From a virus, in IMG/VR virus record IMGVR_UViG_3300047157_000063, positions 1-64,000 of that record: DNA of 64,000 bases. One strand, 5' to 3'. Under the pieces are notes generated by a model that had not been told where the DNA came from, did not search any database, and worked only from the letters and a program-made list of their open reading frames with translations. The position numbers and the translations under genes are program-made. Below are positions 48,135 to 53,551 of this stretch, piece after piece. The stretch's first letter is position 1. The number at the start of each line of letters is the position of its first letter.

Positions 48135-48159
48135 TTATTATCCACGTTTCATCGTATAT
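48135..48159 (-). promoter_or_regulatory. Candidate leftward phage promoter
   Basis: Read on the minus strand it is ATATACGAT, six bases (GAAACG), TGGATAATAA. It has the same spacing and the same TACGA and TGGATAATA cores as the six rightward copies. It faces the late strand, about 190 bases ahead of its first gene. Confidence 0.55.
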
Positions 48160-48354
48160 ACTCCGTGTATAGCATCTCCTCCTCCCATCATATTCACCTG
48201 TGCTAATTCGTTCACACCATCACATATCTATGCTGTCATCTGATCATCACCATGTATAGCATTTCGCCTCGCCCTCCCATCCATGCCATATTGTCATGAC
48301 TATCTGACACTGACATAATGACATGACACATTGACATTCAACTAATTACATAGC

Positions 48355-48379
48355 AAATACGAAGTCATATGGATAATAT
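48355..48379 (+). promoter_or_regulatory. Candidate phage promoter P1
   Basis: AAATACGAA, six bases, TGGATAATAT. This is the first copy in the control region and faces the early strand. It lies about 130 bases ahead of P2, with only a 14-codon ORF between. Confidence 0.6.
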
Positions 48380-48483
48380 ATATGTAACTAATAACAAAGA
48401 TAATAGTTAGACAATGAGAGACAGTGCGGAATACTACACAGCTAATATAACTCACTAAACAAAGTATATACTTTACACAATGT

Positions 48484-48508
48484 AAATACGAACTCGAATG
48501 GATAATAA
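48484..48508 (+). promoter_or_regulatory. Candidate phage promoter P2
   Basis: AAATACGAA, six bases, TGGATAATAA, 26 bases ahead of the ATG at 48535. The intervening leader is A/T-only. Confidence 0.65.
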
Positions 48509-48534
48509 TAATGTAACAAATAAATAAATATAAT

Positions 48535-48762
48535 ATGAGTAATTTAATTTCAAAAAGATTTGTCATCAGACAGTCGCTAGTAGGTAAAAATCAAAACATC
48601 ACTGTTAACTTTAAAAATGGTAAAACAGTAACTTACAATCACGATAAAGTGTTTGAAGTAATGAAAAGTAAACTAACTACTATGCCATGTTTCATAAAGT
48701 ACAAATCTTACACTTCTTCAACAAGTGTTCCAGTAATCGCTAGAGAAGTAGTTGAACAATAG
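48535..48762 (+). CDS. First early protein (75 aa), unknown
   Basis: A basic 75-residue protein with alternating strand pattern (MSNLISKRFVIRQSLVGKNQ, NITVNFKNGKTVTYNHDKVF) and a Ser/Thr-rich end. It is the first rightward gene after two promoter copies, so it is probably made very early; such proteins often take over host functions. No family is recognised. Confidence 0.5.
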   Translation: MSNLISKRFVIRQSLVGKNQNITVNFKNGKTVTYNHDKVFEVMKSKLTTMPCFIKYKSYTSSTSVPVIAREVVEQ

Positions 48763-48787
48763 TAAACTACTAGCAACTTTAAGTTCC

Positions 48788-48864
48788 ACTTGTTTCTATA
48801 AGTATAAAAATGCGAACAAGTAATTGAGTAAATGGTTTCTGTGAGTTCGATTCTCACCTACTCA
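48788..48864 (+). ncRNA. tRNA-like RNA element: hairpin plus T-arm/acceptor minihelix
   Basis: Bases 48841-48857 form a perfect tRNA T-arm (GTGAG, loop TTCGATT, CTCAC). One base later TACTCA (48859-48864) pairs with TGAGTA (48825-48830), making an acceptor-like stem. D and anticodon arms are absent: only ten bases lie between. Upstream, ACTTGTT (48788-48794) pairs with AACAAGT (48815-48821). No 5' acceptor partner is seen at normal tRNA distance. It could be a tRNA relic or a tRNA-mimicking RNA. Confidence 0.45.
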
Positions 48865-48886
48865 TCTAACAATTAAAATAATTAAA

Positions 48887-49021
48887 ATGAAAAGAAAGTT
48901 TCAACACTTTGCAATCAATGCAATATTGGTTTCGCTTGCAACACTAGCATTCACAGGAATAATAACTATTATATTCCACCTAGCATTCTCTAACCCAACT
49001 ATAACTTTTGGCGGATGGTAA
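48887..49021 (+). CDS. Small membrane protein (44 aa)
   Basis: MKRKFQHFAINAILVSLATL is followed by AFTGIITIIFHLAF and ends FGGW: one strongly hydrophobic segment behind a basic N-terminus, so inner-membrane insertion is likely. It overlaps the next ORF by seven bases. The function is unknown. Confidence 0.5.
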   Translation: MKRKFQHFAINAILVSLATLAFTGIITIIFHLAFSNPTITFGGW

Positions 49022-49125
49022 ACAAGAATAAAAATAACAAAACAGATATAATAATAAACTTTTTGTTTGTAGCACTAGTATTTTATATCTTATACATATC
49101 ACTGTGGATATTCTGTCCATGTTAA
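49015..49125 (+). CDS. Small membrane protein (36 aa)
   Basis: MVNKNKNNKTD precedes one membrane segment (IIINFLFVALVFYILYISLW) and a short Cys-containing end. It overlaps the preceding small membrane protein gene; the pair may act together. Confidence 0.45.
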   Translation: MVNKNKNNKTDIIINFLFVALVFYILYISLWIFCPC

Positions 49126-49135
49126 AATAAAGATT

Positions 49136-49249
49136 ATGCAAGAATTATTAGATAAAATAGCACAAGAAACATATGGTGAATTCGGCTTCGCTACGTGTAC
49201 TGACGAGCAACAACTAGAAATAATAACTAACAATTTAAAAATTAAATAA
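49136..49249 (+). CDS. Small early protein (37 aa)
   Basis: MQELLDKIAQETYGEFGFAT is an acidic helix, followed by TCTDEQQLEIITNN. It is part of a packed run of six tiny ORFs with one to ten bases between them or overlaps. The function is unknown. Confidence 0.4.
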   Translation: MQELLDKIAQETYGEFGFATCTDEQQLEIITNNLKIK

Positions 49250-49250
49250 T

Positions 49251-49388
49251 ATGCAGTGGATTTTAAAGTGCGAAAATGGTAAGCAAATAGATATGACTTA
49301 CTATATAGGTCAACAAATGGAAAGAAAAATAACAAGACAAGATGTTCTTGAAAGAATTGAGTTTTATAAATCAACTAATAAAAAATAA
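49251..49388 (+). CDS. Small early protein (45 aa)
   Basis: MQWILKCENGKQIDMTYYIG, then RQDVLERIEFYKSTN: a short strand-strand-helix protein. It begins one base after the preceding stop. No function is known to me. Confidence 0.4.
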   Translation: MQWILKCENGKQIDMTYYIGQQMERKITRQDVLERIEFYKSTNKK

Positions 49389-49393
49389 TAATT

Positions 49394-49513
49394 ATGGCAC
49401 ATAGAAATACTTACTTACTCAAAATATCATTTAGAGTATACGGAAAACATTGGAATTTACTAACTTATGACGAACGCGCTCATGTAACAGACATATACTA
49501 TGACTTCTACTAG
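49394..49513 (+). CDS. Small early protein (39 aa)
   Basis: MAHRNTYLLKISFRVYGKHW, then AHVTDIYYDFY, rich in Tyr. Its last codons overlap the next start by 14 bases. The function is unknown. Confidence 0.4.
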   Translation: MAHRNTYLLKISFRVYGKHWNLLTYDERAHVTDIYYDFY

Positions 49514-49640
49514 AAAACACTCACACAAAGAATTGTGGTCATTCAGTGACGAGCACGTAATAGATAATATGATTTACTCTAATGAGTTAGGTAAATATAT
49601 AACTGTAGAAGAATATACTGACTTACATTATACAAACTAA
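49500..49640 (+). CDS. Small early protein (46 aa)
   Basis: MTSTRKHSHKELWSFSDEHV, then YITVEEYTDLHYTN. Its stop codon overlaps the first bases of promoter copy P3. The function is unknown. Confidence 0.4.
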   Translation: MTSTRKHSHKELWSFSDEHVIDNMIYSNELGKYITVEEYTDLHYTN

Positions 49641-49663
49641 ATACGAAAAGAGTTGGATAATAA
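49639..49663 (+). promoter_or_regulatory. Candidate phage promoter P3
   Basis: AAATACGAA, six bases, TGGATAATAA, preceded by ACAAACT. The ATG of the next gene is nine bases downstream, leaving almost no leader. Confidence 0.65.
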
Positions 49664-49672
49664 TATAAAATA

Positions 49673-49861
49673 ATGAATATGAATAAATTTAAGTTTACTA
49701 ACTACAATGCACTTGGCAAACCTCAAAATGTTATACTAACAACAGATGAAGGTAATGAAGTGCTACAATGGTGGCCTCACACTATGTACTATGATAAAGG
49801 AGACAAAAAATATGTCTCATTTAAGAAGTTTTACAAAATAAATAATGAAATCTATGTCTAA
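49673..49861 (+). CDS. Small early protein (62 aa)
   Basis: MNMNKFKFTNYNALGKPQNV, then VLQWWPHTMYYDKGDKKYV: a compact beta-type protein with several aromatics. It follows promoter P3 directly and overlaps the next ORF by 17 bases. The function is unknown. Confidence 0.5.
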   Translation: MNMNKFKFTNYNALGKPQNVILTTDEGNEVLQWWPHTMYYDKGDKKYVSFKKFYKINNEIYV

Positions 49862-50102
49862 TAAAAAATACTTTGATGACTTAACATTAGAAGAAATGTT
49901 TAAAGCGCACGACTGGACTTATATGTACTCAGATGATAATAGATATTATACATCAGGCAGAAGACAGAAAGAATTAATTGATAATAAAATAAAAGAATCA
50001 GGTGGTTGGTCACAAGATATTCTTAAAATACACAACAAGCATTGCCCAAAACCAATGCAGATGAGTGAAGAATGGCTAGAAAACTACTTACTAAAACAAT
50101 AA
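49845..50102 (+). CDS. Early protein (85 aa), unknown
   Basis: MKSMSNKKYFDDLTLEEMFK, HDWTYMYSDDNRYYTSGRRQ, then helical KELIDNKIKESGGWSQDILK. It is rich in Tyr/Asp/Lys. A second possible start, four codons in (MSNKKYF), would reduce the overlap with the preceding gene. No family is recognised. Confidence 0.5.
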   Translation: MKSMSNKKYFDDLTLEEMFKAHDWTYMYSDDNRYYTSGRRQKELIDNKIKESGGWSQDILKIHNKHCPKPMQMSEEWLENYLLKQ

Positions 50103-50107
50103 ATAAT

Positions 50108-50494
50108 ATGACATGATTATCCTTACACGTGGAGACAAGAACAGACAAATGCTTTGAAGACTCGTTTCGCAAGAGCTCTACTAGTCGAGCACAATATAAA
50201 AGAAGTTACCACACAAAGACAAGCTATAAACGGCACAAGTGAGTTCGAGTTTCCTGTATCTGCTAGAAATTACTCATGCAAATGGTGCTAAGTTCATTGC
50301 TTCACCTGATAGAAGACTAAGATTAGCTTGTTTCAAGTCGGGTTATGTAAGAAATCAAAACTCTTGCTCATCTAACTATCAACTTAAATAAACACTTACA
50401 AGCAAGAATGTTAGGTACCACGTTCTTCGACAATGACAAAGGTGGCTTGTATACTAGCACAAAAGAATATATTTCTACACGCAAGACTAATTAA
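50108..50494 (+). pseudogene. Early gene broken by indels (about 129 aa)
   Basis: Reading over three frames gives HDYPYTWRQEQTNALKTRFA, LLVEHNIKEVTTQRQAINGT, then LLEITHANGAKFIASPDRRL and CSSNYQL. It continues NKHLQARMLGTTFFDNDKGG to STRKTN, stop at 50494. Joins near 50270 and 50387 (an A run) each need one base. It is probably intact in the real phage. The function is unknown. Confidence 0.45.
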
Positions 50495-50623
50495 TTACAG
50501 TGAGCTTGACAAGATTAAACTACATGTTAGAACTTTTACTTAAAGAAACTATTTAAACAGATAATGGAAAATAAATTATAAGAAATTGTACTTAGATCAC
50601 CACGATTGTACATTAGAATCTGA

Positions 50624-50839
50624 ATGGACACAGGTGGTTATGATTTTGAAATGAGTACTGAGTATGCACCGCTGATAGTTATGATGTATACTTATGCAGA
50701 TACGCAGGTGAATCAACTAGATATATGCGAGAACATATACTACTATTCTCATGATTTAGAAGATATACTCATGGAAAAAATAGAAGAATGCGACAAAGTA
50801 TATTGTGACGAGGGTATTGAAGATGAACTTACACATTGA
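50624..50839 (+). CDS. Acidic early protein (71 aa)
   Basis: MDTGGYDFEMSTEYAPLIVM, MYTYADTQVNQLDICENIYY, and an acidic helix (EDILMEKIEECDKV). Upstream, 50564-50623 encodes YKKLYLDHHDCTLESEW in another frame. The true protein could thus be longer by about 20 residues with an indel in between. The function is unknown. Confidence 0.45.
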   Translation: MDTGGYDFEMSTEYAPLIVMMYTYADTQVNQLDICENIYYYSHDLEDILMEKIEECDKVYCDEGIEDELTH

Positions 50840-50927
50840 GTGGGAACAAATATGTGAAGAAAATGGTTTAATCGAGTGGGATGATGACAACGAAGAATAT
50901 CAAGTAGTCGGTGAAGATGAAGAATAA
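50823..50927 (+). CDS. Very acidic small protein (34 aa)
   Basis: MNLHIEWEQICEENGLIEWD, then DDNEEYQVVGEDEE. Nearly half its residues are Asp or Glu, so DNA mimicry is conceivable but not shown. It overlaps the preceding gene by 17 bases. Confidence 0.4.
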   Translation: MNLHIEWEQICEENGLIEWDDDNEEYQVVGEDEE

Positions 50928-50935
50928 CACAAACC

Positions 50936-50960
50936 AAATACGAATTAATTTGGATAATAT
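50936..50960 (+). promoter_or_regulatory. Candidate phage promoter P4
   Basis: AAATACGAA, six bases, TGGATAATAT, preceded by ACAAACC. The next ATG (50967) is six bases away. If GATAAT acts as the -10 box, the message would start at or next to the ATG. Confidence 0.7.
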
Positions 50961-50966
50961 AATTGT

Positions 50967-51188
50967 ATGACAACAAAATGTAAATGTAAAAATATAATAC
51001 CTCCGCAGCGGTTGGCACTAGGCTATACCTCTTGCGTCGAATGCAGTACCGTACAAGCTTACGGTTGTATTAACATCACCTACCACAAAACCGGTAATAC
51101 TATCCAGATTATGCCGAAGGATCAGGCGAAACGTATACGCAAGCTAACCGCTAGACGAGGCTATGGAACAATGTTAAGAAATATATAA
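50967..51188 (+). CDS. Small zinc-ribbon-like protein (73 aa)
   Basis: MTTKCKCKNIIPPQRLALGY, then CVECSTVQAYGCINITYHKT and MPKDQAKRIRKLTARRGYGT. Two Cys pairs (CxC and CxxC) 20 residues apart suggest a zinc site of the DksA/TraR-like or short-ribbon kind. I recognise the arrangement from small conserved marine-phage proteins. It follows promoter P4 directly and may be translated from a leaderless message. Nucleic-acid or RNA-polymerase contact is possible but unproven. Confidence 0.55.
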   Translation: MTTKCKCKNIIPPQRLALGYTSCVECSTVQAYGCINITYHKTGNTIQIMPKDQAKRIRKLTARRGYGTMLRNI

Positions 51189-51190
51189 CT

Positions 51191-51403
51191 ATGAGTGATT
51201 CAGTAAAAGCATGGCACGAAATGCAAGAAGAAAATAAAATATCTATATCCGTAGATAAAGATTTAATACTAGTAAACAAACTACTAGCATTGAGTAATGA
51301 GCAAAAATTACTAGACATAGATCAAGCTTTAAAAGAGTATGAAGGTAATGTTATAGATAAATGGCAAGTTATTAATAGAATAGAAGAAATAATGTCACGT
51401 TGA
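51191..51403 (+). CDS. Early helical protein (70 aa)
   Basis: MSDSVKAWHEMQEENKISIS, LVNKLLALSNEQKLLDIDQA, then a helical end. It starts two bases after the zinc-ribbon-like gene, so the two share a message. The function is unknown. Confidence 0.5.
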   Translation: MSDSVKAWHEMQEENKISISVDKDLILVNKLLALSNEQKLLDIDQALKEYEGNVIDKWQVINRIEEIMSR

Positions 51404-51524
51404 GGCGTGATAATGGTGGCGGCATACTGGTCACGTTAGCGGTAAATCCTACTATGGTACGCAAAACAGAAAGAGCGGATAAATGATAATACTAGTTAGC
51501 TACCAGTCCGCAACTGCTACCTAT
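51404..51524 (+). ncRNA. Non-coding stretch with partial copy of tRNA-like 5' half
   Basis: No credible gene is seen. GGCGTGATAATGG and TGGTCACGTTAGC near 51404-51440 resemble GGGCGTGAAATGG and TGGTCACCTAAC in the element at 51525, in the same order with an extra block in between. This suggests a duplicated, decayed copy. Confidence 0.4.
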
Positions 51525-51645
51525 GGGCGTGAAATGGTATGGTCACCTAACATTAAATCGAGGTCTTGGCTTCAAGCTTGTATCAGTTGTACAAAGCCAC
51601 TCGTAGTGACAGTGATAAACGCAGGTTCGATTCCTGCCACGTCCA
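51525..51645 (+). ncRNA. tRNA-like RNA, oversized (121 nt)
   Basis: GGGCGTG (51525-51531) pairs with CACGTCC (51638-51644; one G-U) as a 7-bp acceptor stem with discriminator A. GCAGG, loop TTCGATT, CCTGC (51621-51637) is a perfect T-arm. The 89 bases between acceptor and T-arm are about 35-40 too many for a normal tRNA. They hold a hairpin with TTGTA/TACAA arms and a 7-base loop, and CACT/AGTG. No clear anticodon loop with U33 is seen. It may be a tRNA with an insertion or a tRNA mimic. Confidence 0.5.
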
Positions 51646-51656
51646 CAATACAAACC

Positions 51657-51681
51657 AAATACGAATGTAGTTGGATAATAT
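51657..51681 (+). promoter_or_regulatory. Candidate phage promoter P5
   Basis: AAATACGAA, six bases, TGGATAATAT, preceded by ACAAACC. It lies 12 bases after the tRNA-like element and 15 bases ahead of ATG 51697. Confidence 0.7.
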
Positions 51682-51696
51682 AATTAAATAATAAAT

Positions 51697-51933
51697 ATGA
51701 CAAAAATCAAGACCGTCTACGACAGATTACTGCCCGACGTTAAAACAAGTTTGCAGGCTAGTGCTAGAAAGTATGACTCTGCTAAAAGACTTAAGTATAC
51801 TCTTATGTCTAAAATGATGTGGAATGAATTAACTATTGACGAGATGAAAGACTTGTTTACTTACGGTGATATAACAAGCTATAAACTAGAATGCTGGAGC
51901 TTTATGTATGGTGATAATATACTTACGAAATGA
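51697..51933 (+). CDS. Early protein (78 aa), unknown
   Basis: MTKIKTVYDRLLPDVKTSLQ, KYDSAKRLKYTLMSKMMWNE, LTIDEMKDLFTYGDI: a helical, basic protein. It is the first gene after promoter P5. Its stop overlaps the next ATG in ATGA. The function is unknown. Confidence 0.5.
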   Translation: MTKIKTVYDRLLPDVKTSLQASARKYDSAKRLKYTLMSKMMWNELTIDEMKDLFTYGDITSYKLECWSFMYGDNILTK

Positions 51934-52196
51934 GCAAGCAAAAATTACCCGAATGGTTTAGAGGACAATTGTATACTACGGGAGATACAGTAACAAATCC
52001 TTTTAGTGGAGAAAGTTATAAACTAACAGCAAAAGAATTAAGCATGTATGATTTTATAATGGGTTCTCAAATGGTAATTGAAATGAAAGGTGGACCTTTC
52101 AGTAGAGCTTCGTTTGAAGTACAAAAAGATATGGCTAAGGCATTAGATTGGTTCAGACATAATAATGCTAAAGCTTATATGGTATTACTTGATTAA
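51930..52196 (+). CDS. Early protein (88 aa), unknown
   Basis: MSKQKLPEWFRGQLYTTGDT, NPFSGESYKLTAKELSMYDF, then two helices (VQKDMAKALDWFRHNNAKAY). It is coupled to the gene before it. The NPFSGExYxLTxxExSMYDF pattern recurs, from memory, in other marine phages without a known function. It ends 10 bases before the tRNA-Met gene. Confidence 0.5.
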   Translation: MSKQKLPEWFRGQLYTTGDTVTNPFSGESYKLTAKELSMYDFIMGSQMVIEMKGGPFSRASFEVQKDMAKALDWFRHNNAKAYMVLLD

Positions 52197-52206
52197 TGCT
52201 ATACAC

Positions 52207-52280
52207 GGCGGGATAGAGCAGCTGGTCAGCTCGCAAGGCTCATAACCTTGAGGTCGATGGTTCGAATCCATCTCCCGCAA
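52207..52280 (+). tRNA. tRNA-Met (CAT anticodon)
   Basis: A full cloverleaf is visible: acceptor GGCGGGA/TCCCGCA with positions 2-7 paired and a G-A mismatch at the first pair. The D-arm is GAGC/GCTC, the anticodon arm CAAGG, loop CTCATAA, CCTTG, the variable loop AGGTC, and the T-arm GATGG, loop TTCGAAT, CCATC. CCA is not encoded. The open first pair is an initiator trait, but the anticodon stem lacks three G-C pairs, so initiator versus elongator is undecided. Confidence 0.9.
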
Positions 52281-52297
52281 CTAAAAATAATAATAAT

Positions 52298-52639
52298 ATG
52301 ACTAACGTAGAATTTGACGTACTAACTGCTAAATTGGCCGAGGTAGCTAGAGAAACGATGAATAAAAAAGGCCCAGAATATACTAATCAAAACGCTGATG
52401 TTTTAAATAACTTTAAATCAACAGGTAAAAGATTAAATGTATCTCCCATAAAAGTATGGAGTATATTCATGGATAAGCAGATACAAAGTGTAATGGCTCA
52501 TGTCAATAATCCGCATCTTGACAAAGCTGAGAGCATAGAATCTAGATTTGCAGACATAATTAACTACTGCTTCTTAGGTCATGCTTTATTTACAGAAAGA
52601 GATAGCGGTAAAATTAAAGAAATATTTAACAATGAGTAA
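52298..52639 (+). CDS. Nucleotide-modification-associated domain 1 (Nmad1)-like protein
   Basis: A 113-residue helical protein: KKGPEYTNQNADVLNNFKST, then LNVSPIKVWSIFMDKQIQSV and IESRFADIINYCFLGHALFT. The GxEYT...DVLxNFK...SPxxVW...K...ES..R..DIINY pattern is that of the Nmad1/MazG-related family found in phages with modified DNA. The role in those phages is not well established; it may act on modified or unmodified dNTPs. A TS/dCMP hydroxymethylase-family enzyme is encoded at 60.1 kb. The gene overlaps the next one by eight bases. Confidence 0.6.
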   Translation: MTNVEFDVLTAKLAEVARETMNKKGPEYTNQNADVLNNFKSTGKRLNVSPIKVWSIFMDKQIQSVMAHVNNPHLDKAESIESRFADIINYCFLGHALFTERDSGKIKEIFNNE

Positions 52640-52802
52640 TATAACACAAGAAGATTTTAATGCATACGTAGATGTGCAAGAGTCAGGAGTAACAAACATG
52701 TTTAACGTAAGCGTAGTATCAGACTATTCAGGTCTAAGAAAAGATCAGATTATAGAAATTATGACTAACTACTCTGATTTAAAAGAGAAATATGGCGACT
52801 AG
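52632..52802 (+). CDS. Early protein (56 aa), unknown
   Basis: I place the start at ATG 52632 (MSNITQEDFNAYVDVQESGV) rather than an earlier in-frame ATG lying inside the preceding gene. The rest is helical (LRKDQIIEIMTNYSDLKEKY). It overlaps both neighbours, so all three are co-translated. The function is unknown. Confidence 0.55.
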   Translation: MSNITQEDFNAYVDVQESGVTNMFNVSVVSDYSGLRKDQIIEIMTNYSDLKEKYGD

Positions 52803-53253
52803 AAACTTAACAATGGTAGTAGATAGGAAACACGCAGAGGACCATGAACTTGGTTTTGCTGCTCCTCCTAGTTTTTTCAGTGACAAAAGCTATGTAAATA
52901 TGTATTTACACCATGATGGTTATCCTCAATGGCAAGGTATACAGATCGCTAATTGGTTACACGCTAACCCAACTAGTGACGGTAGCCGTTTAGCTGCTAA
53001 ATTAGTTCATGATATGTATTATGACAGTTGCTATTTATACCAAGATGTAAACAGAATAGATCATCAGTATACTTATATTATATTCTCAGGTAAACAAGAC
53101 AGGTGGGTTAGTTGTTATGACAACTATTCAAGCGAAACTGTATTTGTACTAAAACCAGAGAAGATTATATCTAGGTATATGCAAGATATGGAATACACTG
53201 ATTTTGCAAATGGTGAAACTAGATACAAACTAAATACGAACGTGATTGGATAA
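52792..53253 (+). CDS. Conserved early protein (153 aa), unknown
   Basis: It starts MATRNLTMVVDRKHAEDHEL and contains YVNMYLHHDGYPQWQGIQIA and YTYIIFSGKQDRWVSCYDNY. I recognise the HHDGYPxxQG segment from conserved phage proteins of unknown role. The last codons encode promoter motif P6, so the 3' end does double duty. No catalytic motif is seen. Confidence 0.5.
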   Translation: MATRNLTMVVDRKHAEDHELGFAAPPSFFSDKSYVNMYLHHDGYPQWQGIQIANWLHANPTSDGSRLAAKLVHDMYYDSCYLYQDVNRIDHQYTYIIFSGKQDRWVSCYDNYSSETVFVLKPEKIISRYMQDMEYTDFANGETRYKLNTNVIG

Positions 53254-53256
53254 TAT
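53232..53256 (+). promoter_or_regulatory. Candidate phage promoter P6, inside a gene end
   Basis: AAATACGAA, six bases, TGGATAATAT, preceded by ACAAACT. It overlaps the last codons of the preceding gene and lies four bases ahead of ATG 53261, so a normal start site would give a leaderless message. Confidence 0.7.
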
Positions 53257-53260
53257 ATAT

Positions 53261-53551
53261 ATGACAGACGACGAATTAAACAAACTTGCATCTATGATAG
53301 CCGACAAGCTTATCACTCATCGTAATGATAAAGATATAGCTTGGCATGACAAAAGCCCTATAACTATAGAGCACTTGCTAGAAGATATGCCTTTAAGTTT
53401 CAAAGAAACTCCTGAAGAACATATCATAGGTGAAATTGCACGTCTTACTACTCTTCTAATGATGTATCAAGAGCAAGAAGAATACAGGAAAATGCAGATA
53501 ATACAAAATAAAATTAACAGATTACAAAACAAATTAGATAATGATAATTAA
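53261..53551 (+). CDS. Early helical protein (96 aa), unknown
   Basis: I choose ATG 53261 (MTDDELNKLASMIADKLITH). An in-frame ATG at 53246 lies within the promoter box and is unlikely. The protein has an Asp/Glu-rich N-terminal helix, a middle with SPITIEHLLEDMPLSFKETP, and a coiled-coil end (EEYRKMQIIQNKINRLQNKL). It overlaps the ligase start by 11 bases. The function is unknown. Confidence 0.5.
   Translation: MTDDELNKLASMIADKLITHRNDKDIAWHDKSPITIEHLLEDMPLSFKETPEEHIIGEIARLTTLLMMYQEQEEYRKMQIIQNKINRLQNKLDNDN

Larger units (their letters stand above)
47946..48534. promoter_or_regulatory. Divergent intergenic control region
   Basis: No convincing gene lies in these 589 bases. The stretch 48060-48300 has unusual composition for this genome: the top strand is C/T-rich and GC-richer. 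Short repeats occur: TGTATAGCAT at about 48166 and 48254, and five TGACA/TGTCA units between 48290 and 48340. It contains one leftward and two rightward copies of the phage promoter motif. A 14-codon ORF (48414-48458) lies between the two rightward copies. It could also hold a replication origin; no proof is seen. Confidence 0.6.

Noticed and set aside
48342-48566. 74-codon minus-strand ORF in the control region
   Set aside because: It spans both rightward promoter copies and the first early start; it is mostly hydrophobic from reverse A/T sequence.
51483-51683. 66-codon plus-strand ORF
   Set aside because: It covers the tRNA-like element and promoter P5, and its translation has no protein-like features; the RNA reading explains the DNA better.
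48355-53256. T7 RNA polymerase promoters
   Set aside because: AATACGA is shared with the T7 promoter, but the downstream CACTATAGGG part is absent and spacing differs; no single-subunit polymerase gene was seen.
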